From positions 248,001 to 312,000 of the forward strand of contig NZ_JACKZC010000004.1 of the NCBI RefSeq assembly GCF_014212495.1: a stretch of 64,000 bases of DNA, written 5' to 3'. Positions 44,420 through 53,725 of the stretch are shown one piece after another; positions within the stretch are counted from its first letter, which is position 1, and each line of letters opens with the position of its first letter. The translations under genes and the position numbers were made by a program. Origin of the DNA: Pontibacter sp. Tf4. Lineage in GTDB: Bacteria > Bacteroidota > Bacteroidia > Cytophagales > Hymenobacteraceae. Below the pieces are notes generated by a model. It did no database searches. It had not been told where the DNA came from and worked only from the letters and a program-made list of their open reading frames with translations.

Positions 44420-45451
44420 GTGTATAAAAGCCTGCTTCGCCCGCTACTCTTCAAACTCGACCCTGAGAAAGTACACTACCTGACCACCGATGCGCTGCGT
44501 ACCATTTATAAATTGCCCTTTGCGCAAACTATAAGTAACAGCATGTTTGGCGTGCACAGCCCGAAACTGGAGCGCAACCTGTTTGGATTAACGTTTCCGA
44601 ACCCGGTTGGCCTGGCTGCAGGTTTTGACAAGGATGCCAAACTGATAGACGAACTGGCAAATTTAGGCTTCGGTTTTATCGAGATCGGGACACTGACGCC
44701 GAAAGGGCAGGAGGGGAATCCGAAGCCTCGCCTTTTCAGATTGCCTGAAGACCAAGCCATTATCAACCGCATGGGCTTTAACAATGAGGGTGTGGATGCA
44801 GCCGTTGCCCGTTTAAAAACCCGCCAAAGCAACATTATAGTTGGTGGCAACATTGGTAAGAACAAAATTACACCCAACGAGGAAGCCCTGAACGACTACC
44901 TATATTGTTTTAAGGCGCTGTATGAGGTGGTAGATTATTTTGTGGTAAACGTAAGCTCGCCCAACACCCCGGACCTGCGCGCATTGCAGGAAAAAGAGCC
45001 ATTGCAGCAACTGTTGCTGGCCCTGCAGGAACAAAACAGCAAAATGCCCAAACCAAAGCCACTGCTGTTAAAAATCGCCCCGGACCTGAACGAACCACAG
45101 CTAAACGACATCATCGAGATTGCCAAAGAGGCTAAGCTAAGCGGCATAATCGCCACCAACACCACCATAAGCCGAGACGGGCTGCACACTTCCTCACAAA
45201 AGGTACAGGATATTGGAGCCGGTGGGCTTAGTGGCAAACCACTCACCAAACGCTCTACCGAAATTATCCGTTACCTGCGCCAGCACCTGCCGCAAACTAT
45301 AAAACTGATTGGCGTGGGCGGCATTATGACCGCTGAGGACGCTTTAGAGAAACTGGACGCCGGCGCCGACCTGGTGCAACTATACACCGGTTTTATTTAC
45401 GAAGGACCTGCGCTCATCAGTCAGATTAACAAGAAACTGTTGGCCAGATAA
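44420..45451 (+). CDS. pyrD: Dihydroorotate dehydrogenase (quinone), class 2
   Basis: Membrane-associated FMN enzyme oxidising dihydroorotate to orotate with quinone as acceptor. 343 residues with an N-terminal amphipathic extension ([21 protein letters not shown]) characteristic of class 2, [12 protein letters not shown], the [20 protein letters not shown] block, and the catalytic serine in [10 protein letters not shown]. The start is GTG. pyrF lies about 4.4 kb downstream. Confidence 0.96.
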   Translation: MYKSLLRPLLFKLDPEKVHYLTTDALRTIYKLPFAQTISNSMFGVHSPKLERNLFGLTFPNPVGLAAGFDKDAKLIDELANLGFGFIEIGTLTPKGQEGNPKPRLFRLPEDQAIINRMGFNNEGVDAAVARLKTRQSNIIVGGNIGKNKITPNEEALNDYLYCFKALYEVVDYFVVNVSSPNTPDLRALQEKEPLQQLLLALQEQNSKMPKPKPLLLKIAPDLNEPQLNDIIEIAKEAKLSGIIATNTTISRDGLHTSSQKVQDIGAGGLSGKPLTKRSTEIIRYLRQHLPQTIKLIGVGGIMTAEDALEKLDAGADLVQLYTGFIYEGPALISQINKKLLAR

Positions 45452-45500
45452 ATTTTTTAGCGGCTTGCTGTTTGCTCTTCGCATTCCATCCTAAAAAATG

Positions 45501-45508
45501 TAAATTTG
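45501..45508 (+). promoter_or_regulatory. ftsK -7 element
   Basis: TAAATTTG matches TAnnTTTG, 22 bases before the ATG of ftsK. No well-spaced TTTG upstream. Confidence 0.5.
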
Positions 45509-45530
45509 GAATTCTAATTAGTCGAAGGGT

Positions 45531-48155
45531 ATGGCAAAGAACACGTACAGAAACGAACCGCTGAACGGAAGCAGGGCAACGAACGAATTTAGGGGGCGCA
45601 GCAACGAGCCACGTACCGCTGCCAATACACCGAAAGGGCAGGCTGCACCTAAAAAGAAATCCGGCAGATCGTTTAATTTTTCTCTTCCTAAACTAAAGCT
45701 GCCAGGCTTCAGGATCAGTTTCCTGAAGGATAAGCGCTTTCGTCTGTTCACCGGATTTTTCTTTCTGCTGCTGTCGTTCTGCATGATCATTGCGTTCGTG
45801 TCGTACCTTTTCACCGGTCATGCCGACCAGAGTGTGGTGGAATCGGTGAACAGCACCGGCCTGAAGGAAAGCGGCAAGGAAGCAGAAAACTGGCTGGGCC
45901 TGTTTGGTGCCTGGTTATCGCATCTGTTCATCTTTAAGTGGCTGGGGCTGGGCGCTTTCTTTGTAATCCCGATCGTGTTCTTTACAGGTGCCCGCCTGGT
46001 TTTCAGAAGATTAACTATATCGTTGTCGTATGTGCTGGGGCTGTGCAGTTTCAGTATGCTGTGGCTGAGCTTAACGCTGGGCTACATTATATATGTAAGC
46101 GGCGCAGTGGAGGACCTGGGCTTTTTAGGTGGCGGCATCGGCATCGAAACTGCTGTCTGGATGACCTCGCTGATTGGCTGGGGTTCCGGGCTGGTGCTGG
46201 CATTCCTGTTCCTGGTGTTTCTGGTTTTCTTCTTCGATATTACAAGCCTGAGCTGGGGAAGCGGCAAAACAGAACCGGAGACTACTGAAAACACCGCCAT
46301 GCATAACAGAGCCGCGTCAGGTATCGGAGAAGTGGTGCACGGCTCGGCCCGCGGCATCAACCACAACGCCGACCCGACTGCTTCGCTGGACTATGAAGAG
46401 GAGGACGAAGAGCTCTTTGATGATGAGGAAGAAGATGCTATAAACCAGGCGCTGGAAATGGAGCTTCGCTCGATAGCACCTGTTACAACCGTGGCACCCA
46501 AACCAACTGCTCCACCCCTGGAACTGGACATTGAAGACGAAAGTATTCTGGAAGAAGCCGAACTGGAATTTGACACCGCTGATGGTGAGGAGGAACTGGA
46601 CCTGGTAATTGAAGAAGCCCCCGAAGAAGAAGTAGGTGACGCCATCGAGAACTATGACCCAACTTTGGACCTTGCCCGTTACCAGTACCCAACTATAGAA
46701 TTACTGAATGAGTATGGCGCCAGCAAAGTATCGGTTACCAAAGAGGAGCTGGAAGCCAATAAAGACAAGATCGTAGAGACGCTGGGCAACTATAACATTG
46801 GTATTGCTAGCATTAAAGCAACTATAGGCCCGACGGTAACGCTGTACGAAATTGTGCCGGATGCCGGTGTGCGTATCTCCAAGATCAAGAACCTTGAGGA
46901 TGATATTGCCCTGAGCTTAGCTGCCTTAGGTATCCGTATTATTGCACCAATTCCGGGCAAAGGAACGATCGGTATTGAAGTGCCGAACACCAAAAAAGAG
47001 ATGGTGTCCATCAAGTCGATCCTGAGTACAGAGAAGTTTCTGAAGTCTGAAATGGACCTGCCGATCGCGTTCGGTAAGACCATTACCAACGAAGTATTTA
47101 TCACCGACCTTGCCAAAATGCCCCACTTGCTGATGGCGGGTGCTACGGGTCAGGGTAAGTCGGTTGGTCTGAACATTATTCTTACATCCTTACTGTATAA
47201 GCGCCATCCATCGCAGCTTAAGTTTGTGTTGGTTGACCCGAAGAAGGTGGAATTGTCTCTCTTCAACAAAATTGAGCGCCACTTTTTAGCCAAGCTGCCG
47301 GATAGTGAAGAAGCCATTATTACCGATACCAAAAAGGTGGTAAACACGCTGAACTCGCTGTGTATGGAAATGGATATGCGCTACGACCTGCTGAAAGATG
47401 CCGGCTGCCGTAACCTGAAAGAGTACAACCGCAAGTTTGTTGAGCGTCGCCTGAATCCGAAAAAAGGCCACCGCTTTATGCCATACATCGTGCTGGTTAT
47501 TGACGAGTTGGCCGATTTAATGATGACGGCGGGCAAGGAAGTGGAAACCCCGATTGCGCGACTGGCACAGCTGGCTCGTGCCATTGGTATACACCTGGTA
47601 GTGGCTACACAGCGTCCGTCAGTAAACGTTATCACAGGTATTATTAAAGCCAACTTCCCGGCGCGTATTTCCTTTAAAGTAACATCCAAAATTGACTCCC
47701 GCACCATTCTGGATGCCGGCGGTGCCGACCAGCTGATCGGTCAGGGTGACATGCTGTTCTCTATCGGGTCGGACATCATCCGAATTCAGTGTGCCTTTGT
47801 GGATACGCCGGAAGTAGACCGTATCTGCGATTATATTGGCGAGCAGCAAGGCTACAGCGATGCCTACCTGTTACCTGAATTTGTGGGCGACGACAGTGGT
47901 GCTGAGAAAACCGATTTCGACCCAAGCAATAAAGATCCGTTGTTTGAAGAAGCAGCCCGTATTATTGTGCAGCACCAGCAGGGAAGTACCTCGTTGCTGC
48001 AGCGTCGCCTGAAACTGGGCTACAACCGCGCCGGCCGTTTAATTGACCAGTTGGAGTCGGCTGGTATAGTTGGCCCGTTTGAAGGCAGCAAGGCCCGCGA
48101 GGTTTTAATTCCGGACGAATACAGTTTGGAACAGTTATTGAATACAATGGGTTAA
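45531..48155 (+). CDS. ftsK: DNA translocase FtsK
   Basis: Septal DNA pump that clears the terminus and activates XerCD at dif. 874 residues: four N-terminal membrane helices (about 75-240), an acidic linker (EEEDEELFDDEEEDAINQ and similar, 280-380), the alpha/beta motor with Walker A GATGQGKS (537-544) and Walker B VLVIDELADLM, and a C-terminal winged-helix gamma domain (LLQRRLKLGYNRAGRLIDQL) that reads KOPS-type sequences. Two CTATAG motifs fall in the linker-proximal part. It starts the ftsK-lolA unit. Confidence 0.96.
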   Translation: MAKNTYRNEPLNGSRATNEFRGRSNEPRTAANTPKGQAAPKKKSGRSFNFSLPKLKLPGFRISFLKDKRFRLFTGFFFLLLSFCMIIAFVSYLFTGHADQSVVESVNSTGLKESGKEAENWLGLFGAWLSHLFIFKWLGLGAFFVIPIVFFTGARLVFRRLTISLSYVLGLCSFSMLWLSLTLGYIIYVSGAVEDLGFLGGGIGIETAVWMTSLIGWGSGLVLAFLFLVFLVFFFDITSLSWGSGKTEPETTENTAMHNRAASGIGEVVHGSARGINHNADPTASLDYEEEDEELFDDEEEDAINQALEMELRSIAPVTTVAPKPTAPPLELDIEDESILEEAELEFDTADGEEELDLVIEEAPEEEVGDAIENYDPTLDLARYQYPTIELLNEYGASKVSVTKEELEANKDKIVETLGNYNIGIASIKATIGPTVTLYEIVPDAGVRISKIKNLEDDIALSLAALGIRIIAPIPGKGTIGIEVPNTKKEMVSIKSILSTEKFLKSEMDLPIAFGKTITNEVFITDLAKMPHLLMAGATGQGKSVGLNIILTSLLYKRHPSQLKFVLVDPKKVELSLFNKIERHFLAKLPDSEEAIITDTKKVVNTLNSLCMEMDMRYDLLKDAGCRNLKEYNRKFVERRLNPKKGHRFMPYIVLVIDELADLMMTAGKEVETPIARLAQLARAIGIHLVVATQRPSVNVITGIIKANFPARISFKVTSKIDSRTILDAGGADQLIGQGDMLFSIGSDIIRIQCAFVDTPEVDRICDYIGEQQGYSDAYLLPEFVGDDSGAEKTDFDPSNKDPLFEEAARIIVQHQQGSTSLLQRRLKLGYNRAGRLIDQLESAGIVGPFEGSKAREVLIPDEYSLEQLLNTMG

Positions 48156-48179
48156 GCAAACCAATTGAACCCTTACAAA

Positions 48180-48827
48180 ATGAAAAAGATTTTCTCTCTG
48201 CTACTTGCCCTGCTACTGGTTGCAAACCTGGCCAATGCACAACAGGACCCTAAAGCAGGCAAGATACTGGACCAGATGAGTGCCAAGTACAAGACCATGA
48301 AAGCGTTTAAGGCGACATTTGCCCAAACCATGGAGAACACCTCATCCAAGTCTAAAGAAACAGTGGAAGGCACGGTGCTGGTAAGCGGCCCGAAGTATAG
48401 ATTAGCAGTAAGCGGCCAGGAAGTGATCAGCGATGGTAAGTTGCTGTGGACGTACCTGAAAGATGTGAACGAGGTAACTATTACAGAATCTGACCCGGAA
48501 GCAGAAGTGATGTCGCCGAGCAAGATTTTTGAGATGTATAAGAAAGGCTACAAATACGCGTATGCCGGTGCCGAGAAAGGGCAGGATGGCGTGACGTATG
48601 ACGTAATTGAGCTGGCACCGGAAGACCGCAACAACCCGATCTTTAAAGTGCGCCTGTACATTAACCAGAAAGACAAGACCCTGAAAAGCTGGAAGATGTT
48701 CCGTAACAACGGCAACCGCTACACTTATACGATCAAAAACTTCCAGGCAAACCCAACACTGGCTGCTGATACCTTCAGCTTTAACAAGGCCAAATACAAA
48801 GGTGTGAGCGTGGTAGATTTACGATAA
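48180..48827 (+). CDS. lolA: LolA-like outer-membrane lipoprotein carrier
   Basis: Periplasmic chaperone that would ferry lipoproteins to the outer membrane. 215 residues with a signal peptide (MKKIFSLLLALLLVANLANA) and the open beta-barrel pattern of LolA: FKATFAQTMENTSSK, VSGPKYRLAV, LLWTYLKDVNEVTI. The ATG at 48180 starts the signal peptide; an earlier start would add five residues. It follows ftsK by 24 bases. Confidence 0.88.
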   Translation: MKKIFSLLLALLLVANLANAQQDPKAGKILDQMSAKYKTMKAFKATFAQTMENTSSKSKETVEGTVLVSGPKYRLAVSGQEVISDGKLLWTYLKDVNEVTITESDPEAEVMSPSKIFEMYKKGYKYAYAGAEKGQDGVTYDVIELAPEDRNNPIFKVRLYINQKDKTLKSWKMFRNNGNRYTYTIKNFQANPTLAADTFSFNKAKYKGVSVVDLR

Positions 48828-48846
48828 AACCAACCTTATATGATGA

Positions 48847-48884
48847 GAGAGGCTGCTTCGGAAACGGAGCAGCCTCTTTTTTTG
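48847..48884 (+). terminator. Terminator of ftsK-lolA
   Basis: AGAGGCTGCTTCG pairs with CGGAGCAGCCTCT around GAAA (one mismatch), followed by seven or more T residues. Confidence 0.9.
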
Positions 48885-48885
48885 A

Positions 48886-49307
48886 CCAGTGATTAAAGGG
48901 ATTAAACTGATTTTTATGATTTTGTCTAAACCGGGATGAATGGTGATTAATTGGATTGGCCGGATGTAGAGACGCAAGATGTTGCGGCTTTGCTGCGAAG
49001 CGATGGATTTTAGATTTAGTTGATTATTGCCAGAATGATGCTAAACTATAGTTCTATAGTTAGAGCTATAGTTGCCACGACATAAAAAGTCTGGCGCCGG
49101 TATCTGACCGGTGACGTGCAGTAGGTGCGAGTCTCCAGACTCGCCTGGCTATAGTTTCAAAACAAGGCTAAACTATAGTTAGGCTTATAGTTTCATAGCG
49201 GAGACGCAACATCCTGCGTCTCTACATCCCGATTAAACTCTTAAGTCCCGTTCTTATCTGATTCAGACAAAAATCATAAAAATCAGCTAAATCCCTTTAA
49301 TCACCGG
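48886..49307. repeat. Inverted-repeat-bounded element overlapping a gene end
   Basis: The left arm (48886-48932, CCAGTGATTAAAGGGATTAA then ACTGATTTTTATGATTTT) is mirrored by the right arm (49261-49307), about 47 bases with few differences. Inside are AGACGCAAGATGTTGCGG (about 48970), an AGTCTGG..CCAGACT-type palindrome (49085-49145), AGACGCAACATCCTGCGTCT (about 49202) and several CTATAG motifs. There is no gene or transposase. The stop codon of the adjacent lipoprotein gene lies inside the right arm. Confidence 0.8.
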
Positions 49308-49707
49308 TCTCGCCTACAACTATAGTTTTTACAATTTCCTGGTCCGAATATTTTGGTGTGAATCTGAAAGTATAGGTGCCGGGTTCAGTTGGCTTAAATT
49401 CATATACTACTTCCCGTGTGAACAGCGCCATCAGGCAGGGGCCTTCGCGGTAGTGCGGGTAAACCTGGATATGTGTGGTTTTGTCTTTGGTGTCTGCTTC
49501 AAACCTGTTAAACTCGCCGCAGCTGTTATTCACCTGAAAAAATACTTTTATAGGCAGAGTGCTTCCTACAACAGCAGTTTCAGGGGCTTCAACATCAACT
49601 ATATAAGCAGGAAATTTTTCCAGTGGTTCTACTGCGGCTTCCTCTTCTTTAGAGCAGCTAAAGGCCGAGAACAGGAAAAACGCGAAAATGGCGGCAAGTC
49701 TGGTCAT
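49297..49707 (-). CDS. Hypothetical lipoprotein
   Basis: 136 residues with a lipobox (FSAFSC). The mature part is a single beta-sandwich-like domain: ETAVVGSTLPIKVFFQVNNSCGEFNRF, TTHIQVYPHYREGPCLMAL, PTEPGTYTFRF. Two cysteines (in NSCGEF and GPCLMA) may pair. No family was recognised. Its last residues and its stop are provided by the inverted repeat, so the C-terminus may have been altered by repeat insertion. Confidence 0.7.
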   Translation of the reverse strand: MTRLAAIFAFFLFSAFSCSKEEEAAVEPLEKFPAYIVDVEAPETAVVGSTLPIKVFFQVNNSCGEFNRFEADTKDKTTHIQVYPHYREGPCLMALFTREVVYEFKPTEPGTYTFRFTPKYSDQEIVKTIVVGETGD

Positions 49708-49851
49708 ATAAAATCAGGTTAGCTTGTACTTAAAGGAGCCGGTTTACCAAAAAATGGTTGCATCTGCGTTTGGGTACCTCTAATTTAAACTATAGTTTGG
49801 AGTTGTGTCAGCAAAACCAGAAAAAGGTTTTCAGCAATGCAGCTAAAAATG

Positions 49852-49859
49852 TAGCTTTG
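49852..49859 (+). promoter_or_regulatory. pyrF promoter
   Basis: TAGCTTTG matches TAnnTTTG, with TTTT 20 bases upstream as a weak -33 element; the ATG is 26 bases downstream. Confidence 0.6.
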
Positions 49860-49884
49860 CTCTACCTGACAAAACCTACCCGCC

Positions 49885-50715
49885 ATGACAAGAGAAAAAC
49901 TATTCGAACAGATCCTGCAAAAGAAATCCTACCTGTGCGTTGGCCTCGATACCGACCCGAAGAAGTTACCAGAGCATTTGCTGGATTTTGAGGACCCAGT
50001 TTTTGAGTTTAACCGCCAGATCATTGATGCAACTGCCGATTTGTGTGTGGCCTATAAACCAAACATTGCTTTTTATGAGGCGCAGGGGCCTAAAGGGTGG
50101 GTGAGCCTGGAGAAAACCATTAACTACATACCGCAGGAAATATTTACGATAGCCGACGCCAAACGCGGCGACATCGGCAACACTTCCGAACTATACGCCC
50201 GCGCCTTTTTCGAGACCATGAACTTTGACTCTGTTACCGTGGCGCCTTACATGGGTTCTGACTCGGTGAAGCCGTTTCTGGTGCAGGGTGGCAAGTGGGT
50301 TATATTGTTGGCCTTAACCTCTAACCCGGGCAGCCAGGATTTCCAGATGCTGCGCCTCGCTGATGGTAGCGAAGAATACCTGTGGGAGCAGGTGCTGCGC
50401 GAAAGTTCTACCTGGGGCACAGCTGGCCAGCTGATGTTTGTAGTGGGCGCTACTCAGGCTGAGTATGTGCAGCGCGTGCGAGCTATAGTTCCGGACCATT
50501 TCCTGCTGGTGCCAGGCATCGGTGCGCAGGGCGGTAGCCTGGAAGAGATCTCACGGTTAGGCATGAACCAGCGTTGCGGCCTGTTGGTCAATTCTTCCCG
50601 CGCTATTATCTACGCTTCTTCCGGCCGCGACTTCGCCGAGAAAGCCCGTGAAGCAGCCCTAGAAGTACAGCGCGAAATGGAAGGTTACCTGGAGCAGTAC
50701 GTGCAGCATTTGTAG
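49885..50715 (+). CDS. pyrF: Orotidine-5'-phosphate decarboxylase (long, type 2)
   Basis: Converts OMP to UMP, the last step of de novo pyrimidine synthesis. 276 residues, with [17 protein letters not shown]-type [13 protein letters not shown], the catalytic [12 protein letters not shown] tetrad region and [10 protein letters not shown] phosphate loop. Length fits the long (mycobacterial/Bacteroidota) group. Confidence 0.95.
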   Translation: MTREKLFEQILQKKSYLCVGLDTDPKKLPEHLLDFEDPVFEFNRQIIDATADLCVAYKPNIAFYEAQGPKGWVSLEKTINYIPQEIFTIADAKRGDIGNTSELYARAFFETMNFDSVTVAPYMGSDSVKPFLVQGGKWVILLALTSNPGSQDFQMLRLADGSEEYLWEQVLRESSTWGTAGQLMFVVGATQAEYVQRVRAIVPDHFLLVPGIGAQGGSLEEISRLGMNQRCGLLVNSSRAIIYASSGRDFAEKAREAALEVQREMEGYLEQYVQHL

Positions 50716-50747
50716 GTGGGACAAGCTTACTATAAATAGGTAGTTAT

Positions 50748-51413
50748 ATGAATTTAGAAGAGTACAAAGACTACTGCAAGGTTGATGGCCATGATAAGCT
50801 GTTTGCAGATAAATATGGATTCCATAAAATCAGCTTAGATGAACTCAACGAGCTTTATCGAAATGAGACGTTCATTCCATATGCCCAATACTTGAGAACT
50901 TGTAATTGGAAATCCAAAAGATTAGAAATTTTGGATAGGGATTCATTTAGATGTCAAGGTTGTGGAGGATACGAAACTGAGAATAAGCAGATAGTAGATG
51001 TGTTTGGAATGAAGAGTAGTAGCAAGCACCTATTATGGAAGGATACGAAGGTTATACATTGGACTGATTTATCAGGTAATAAAAGAAGCAGCACTTTAAA
51101 CATCCCAGAAGGAAAGCCAGATAAGCCTTATAATTTACAAGTTCACCATAAAAGGTATGTTCAGAACAGGTTGCCTTGGGAATATGATAATGAAGATTTA
51201 ATTGTTCTATGCAATTATTGTCATAAACAAGAACACGATAATACAGAAATACTTGTCTTTGACGAACTCGGGAACAACATTAAGGACTATGGGAAGTGTG
51301 GGAAATGTGGTGGAACAGGATATATACCAGAATATAATCAAGTTCAAGGTGGAGTTTGTTTTCCATGCCATGGCGCAGGTGTTAATATTCTGTTGATAAA
51401 CAAGAAACTATAG
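50748..51413 (+). CDS. HNH endonuclease-like protein with a second CxxC zinc knuckle domain
   Basis: 221 residues. The HNH core runs RDSFRCQGCG (Cys69, Cys72), QVHHKRY (His133-134), DNEDLIVLC (Asn148), CNYCHKQEH (Cys155, Cys158, His163). A C-terminal CxxCxGxG-type zinc module follows (Cys184/187 and Cys204/207), like that of DnaJ. HNH domains nick or cut nucleic acid; the target is unknown. The gene is far more AT-rich than its neighbours and has no internal CTATAG, consistent with recent acquisition; only its Leu-stop forms one. It sits between pyrF and a GNAT gene with no partner methylase or toxin-antitoxin gene. Confidence 0.8.
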   Translation: MNLEEYKDYCKVDGHDKLFADKYGFHKISLDELNELYRNETFIPYAQYLRTCNWKSKRLEILDRDSFRCQGCGGYETENKQIVDVFGMKSSSKHLLWKDTKVIHWTDLSGNKRSSTLNIPEGKPDKPYNLQVHHKRYVQNRLPWEYDNEDLIVLCNYCHKQEHDNTEILVFDELGNNIKDYGKCGKCGGTGYIPEYNQVQGGVCFPCHGAGVNILLINKKL

Positions 51414-51437
51414 ATTCCTAAAATCTACTATACTTCA

Positions 51438-51893
51438 ATGCTAACCCTAACTCTAACCCGCACCACTTCCGATAACCCTGACTTTCGAAGCCTTATAATT
51501 TTACTTGACCAGGACCTGAAAGAAAAGGATGGCGACGACCATGCTTTTTATGCGCAGTACAATAAAGTGGATAGTATAAAAGAGGTTATAGTTGCGTACC
51601 AAAATGGTGAACCAGCTGGCTGTGGCGCTATAAAAGCTTACACCGAAACTATAGCCGAAGTAAAGCGCATGTTTGTGCACCCGGATTTCAGAAGGCAGGG
51701 TATCGCCAAGCAAATACTGACTGCACTGGAAGAATGGGCAAAGGAACTGAACTATAGTTCTACCATTTTAGAGACTGGTATGAAACAGGTCGATGCCATA
51801 GAACTTTACAAAAACAGCGGCTATACCGTAATTCCGAACTATGGCCAGTATGCAGGCGTTGAAAACAGCGTGTGCATGCAAAAGCAACTATAA
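51438..51893 (+). CDS. GNAT family N-acetyltransferase
   Basis: 151 residues with acetyl-CoA motif A (VKRMFVHPDFRRQGIAKQIL, RRQGIA loop) and motif B near LYKNSGYTVIPNYG. The substrate is not predictable. An AACTATAGTT copy encodes Asn-Tyr-Ser at about 104. It ends 3 bases before the DUF1456 start. Confidence 0.88.
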   Translation: MLTLTLTRTTSDNPDFRSLIILLDQDLKEKDGDDHAFYAQYNKVDSIKEVIVAYQNGEPAGCGAIKAYTETIAEVKRMFVHPDFRRQGIAKQILTALEEWAKELNYSSTILETGMKQVDAIELYKNSGYTVIPNYGQYAGVENSVCMQKQL

Positions 51894-51895
51894 AC

Positions 51896-52366
51896 ATGAA
51901 CAATAACGACATACTCCGCCGCCTGCGTTACACCTTTGATATCAGCGATTTTAAAATGATCGATCTGTTTGCATCTGGTGGCAAAGAAGTAACCCGCGCC
52001 GAGATCAGCAACTGGATGAAACCCGAGGATGACCCGGAATTTCAGAAACTGGTAGACATTAACCTGGCGGCTTTCCTGAACGGTTTTATTAACGAAAAGC
52101 GCGGCAAAAAAGAAGGCGAGCAACCTAAACTAGAAAAAAGCCTGAACAACAACACCATTCTGCGCAAGCTAAAAATTGCCTTAAACTATAAAGACGATGA
52201 CATCCTGGATGTACTGGACCTGGTGAAATTCCGGTTAAGTAAATCCGAGCTCAGCGCCTTTTTCCGCAAACCCGACCACCAGCATTACCGCCCGCTAAAA
52301 GACCAGATCCTGCGCAATTTCCTGCTGGGCCTGCAGTTAAAGTACCGTCCCGATTCAGGAAAGTAA
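51896..52366 (+). CDS. DUF1456 (YehS-like) family protein
   Basis: 156 residues in two similar halves: NNNDILRRLRYTFDISDFKMIDLF and NNNTILRKLKIALNYKDDDILDVL, each followed by an Arg/Lys-rich ISNWMKPE or LSAFFRKPD stretch. This duplicated helical layout defines DUF1456; function unknown. The ATG at 51896 gives MNNNDIL as in the family. Confidence 0.85.
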   Translation: MNNNDILRRLRYTFDISDFKMIDLFASGGKEVTRAEISNWMKPEDDPEFQKLVDINLAAFLNGFINEKRGKKEGEQPKLEKSLNNNTILRKLKIALNYKDDDILDVLDLVKFRLSKSELSAFFRKPDHQHYRPLKDQILRNFLLGLQLKYRPDSGK

Positions 52367-52690
52367 ACTATAGTCTGACCACAGATTCACAGAGATTTTT
52401 CTGATTTACAGGAGCAGGGGTCTGATATAATTGCTGTGTCCTCGCTCGCGCCCCGCGAGTGTGAGCTATATGTGGCGTCCCGCCACGTCAAAATCCGGTT
52501 TTAAACGATAGCTTGCAACTATAGACTATAGCTTAACGCAGCCAGCGTCCGCCTGATAGCGCGCATGCGTGGGAGAGAGCGAGGGCTAAAGCTATAGTTG
52601 CTGTTTTTCAGTGTTTTACTTTGCTGCGCAGGCCACTTTAAATTGCGTCTGCCGTTAATGTAAAAACGCACCATTAACTATAGCAGAACT
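52367..52690. other. 324-base region with a 145-base element bounded by CCTCGCTC/GAGCGAGG
   Basis: CCTCGCTC (52440-52447) and GAGCGAGG (52577-52584) are inverted ends of a 145-base segment with internal palindromes CTCGCGCCCCGCGAG and GTGGCGTCCCGCCAC, and several CTATAG motifs. No gene. AACTATG overlaps the ATG of the next gene. Confidence 0.55.
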
Positions 52691-53593
52691 ATGAAAACCG
52701 GCTGGCCTGAACTAAACTACACCGCATCAAAAAACACACTCGAAACGCTCCACCTCTGGTCGCAGATGCTCGGCAAACTGAAGATAAAAACACAGCCCTG
52801 GGTAAACCATTCCTGGCACGTAACGCTGGTCGTGACACCCACGGGGCTAACAACCGGCGACCTCCCGGCGCTGAACCAGCACTTTCAGGTAGACCTGAAC
52901 CTGATACAGCACCAGCTGAACATAAAAACCAGTAACGGACAAAGGCGAAAGCTGTCGTTGGGAAACATGACGGTGGCCGAGTTTTACAAGAAACTGATGC
53001 ACGCCCTGGCGGACTTAGACATTCATGTACCGATCTATAAAGTGCCCTGCGAGCTCGAAAACCCTATTCCGTTTGATAAGGACCAAACCCATAGAACCTA
53101 CAACCCGGAACAGGCAAGCGCCTTGCACCACGCCTTGCTGCAGGCCCAGAAAGTAATGAAGCAGTTCAGGGCTGAGTTCAGGGGAAAGTGTAGTCCGGTG
53201 CATTTTTTCTGGGGCAGCTTTGATCTGGCAGTTTCACGGTTTTCGGGGCGCACGGCTCCAAAGCATCCGGGTGGCGTGCCTGGCCTGCCAGACTGGATAG
53301 CACAGGAAGCTTATTCGCATGAGGTGAGCAGTTGCGGTTTCTGGCCCGGCAACGAAGCACTGCCGGAGGCCGCGTTCTATAGTTACATTTACCCGGAACC
53401 CGAAGGCTACAGAACAGCCAGCATCAAACCCGAAGCAGCTTATTTCCACGATACATTAGGCGAGTTTATTCTTCCGTACGAGGCTGTCAGGAGCGCCGAA
53501 GACCCGGACAAAACGCTGTTAGATTTCTTTCACAGTACCTACAATGCCGCCACCGACCTTGCCAAATGGGACCGGCAGGCACTGGAAGTCTGA
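52691..53593 (+). CDS. DUF5996 family protein
   Basis: 300 residues, soluble, matching DUF5996 through WPELNYTASKNTLETLHLWSQM, NHSWHVTLVVTP, and the strongly conserved PVHFFWGSFDLAVSRFSGR. No activity is known. The gene stands alone between repeat-rich gaps. Confidence 0.85.
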   Translation: MKTGWPELNYTASKNTLETLHLWSQMLGKLKIKTQPWVNHSWHVTLVVTPTGLTTGDLPALNQHFQVDLNLIQHQLNIKTSNGQRRKLSLGNMTVAEFYKKLMHALADLDIHVPIYKVPCELENPIPFDKDQTHRTYNPEQASALHHALLQAQKVMKQFRAEFRGKCSPVHFFWGSFDLAVSRFSGRTAPKHPGGVPGLPDWIAQEAYSHEVSSCGFWPGNEALPEAAFYSYIYPEPEGYRTASIKPEAAYFHDTLGEFILPYEAVRSAEDPDKTLLDFFHSTYNAATDLAKWDRQALEV

Positions 53594-53725
53594 ACCAATA
53601 GGCAAAGTAATCCAGTCAAGATTTGGAAGAAATTATAGTTTTCAGGAGGATCGTTAAATATTCGGGAATGGCTATACTATAGTTTGAGAAAGCTGCGTTA
53701 TCACCCAAACTTCCTGCACTTTTCT

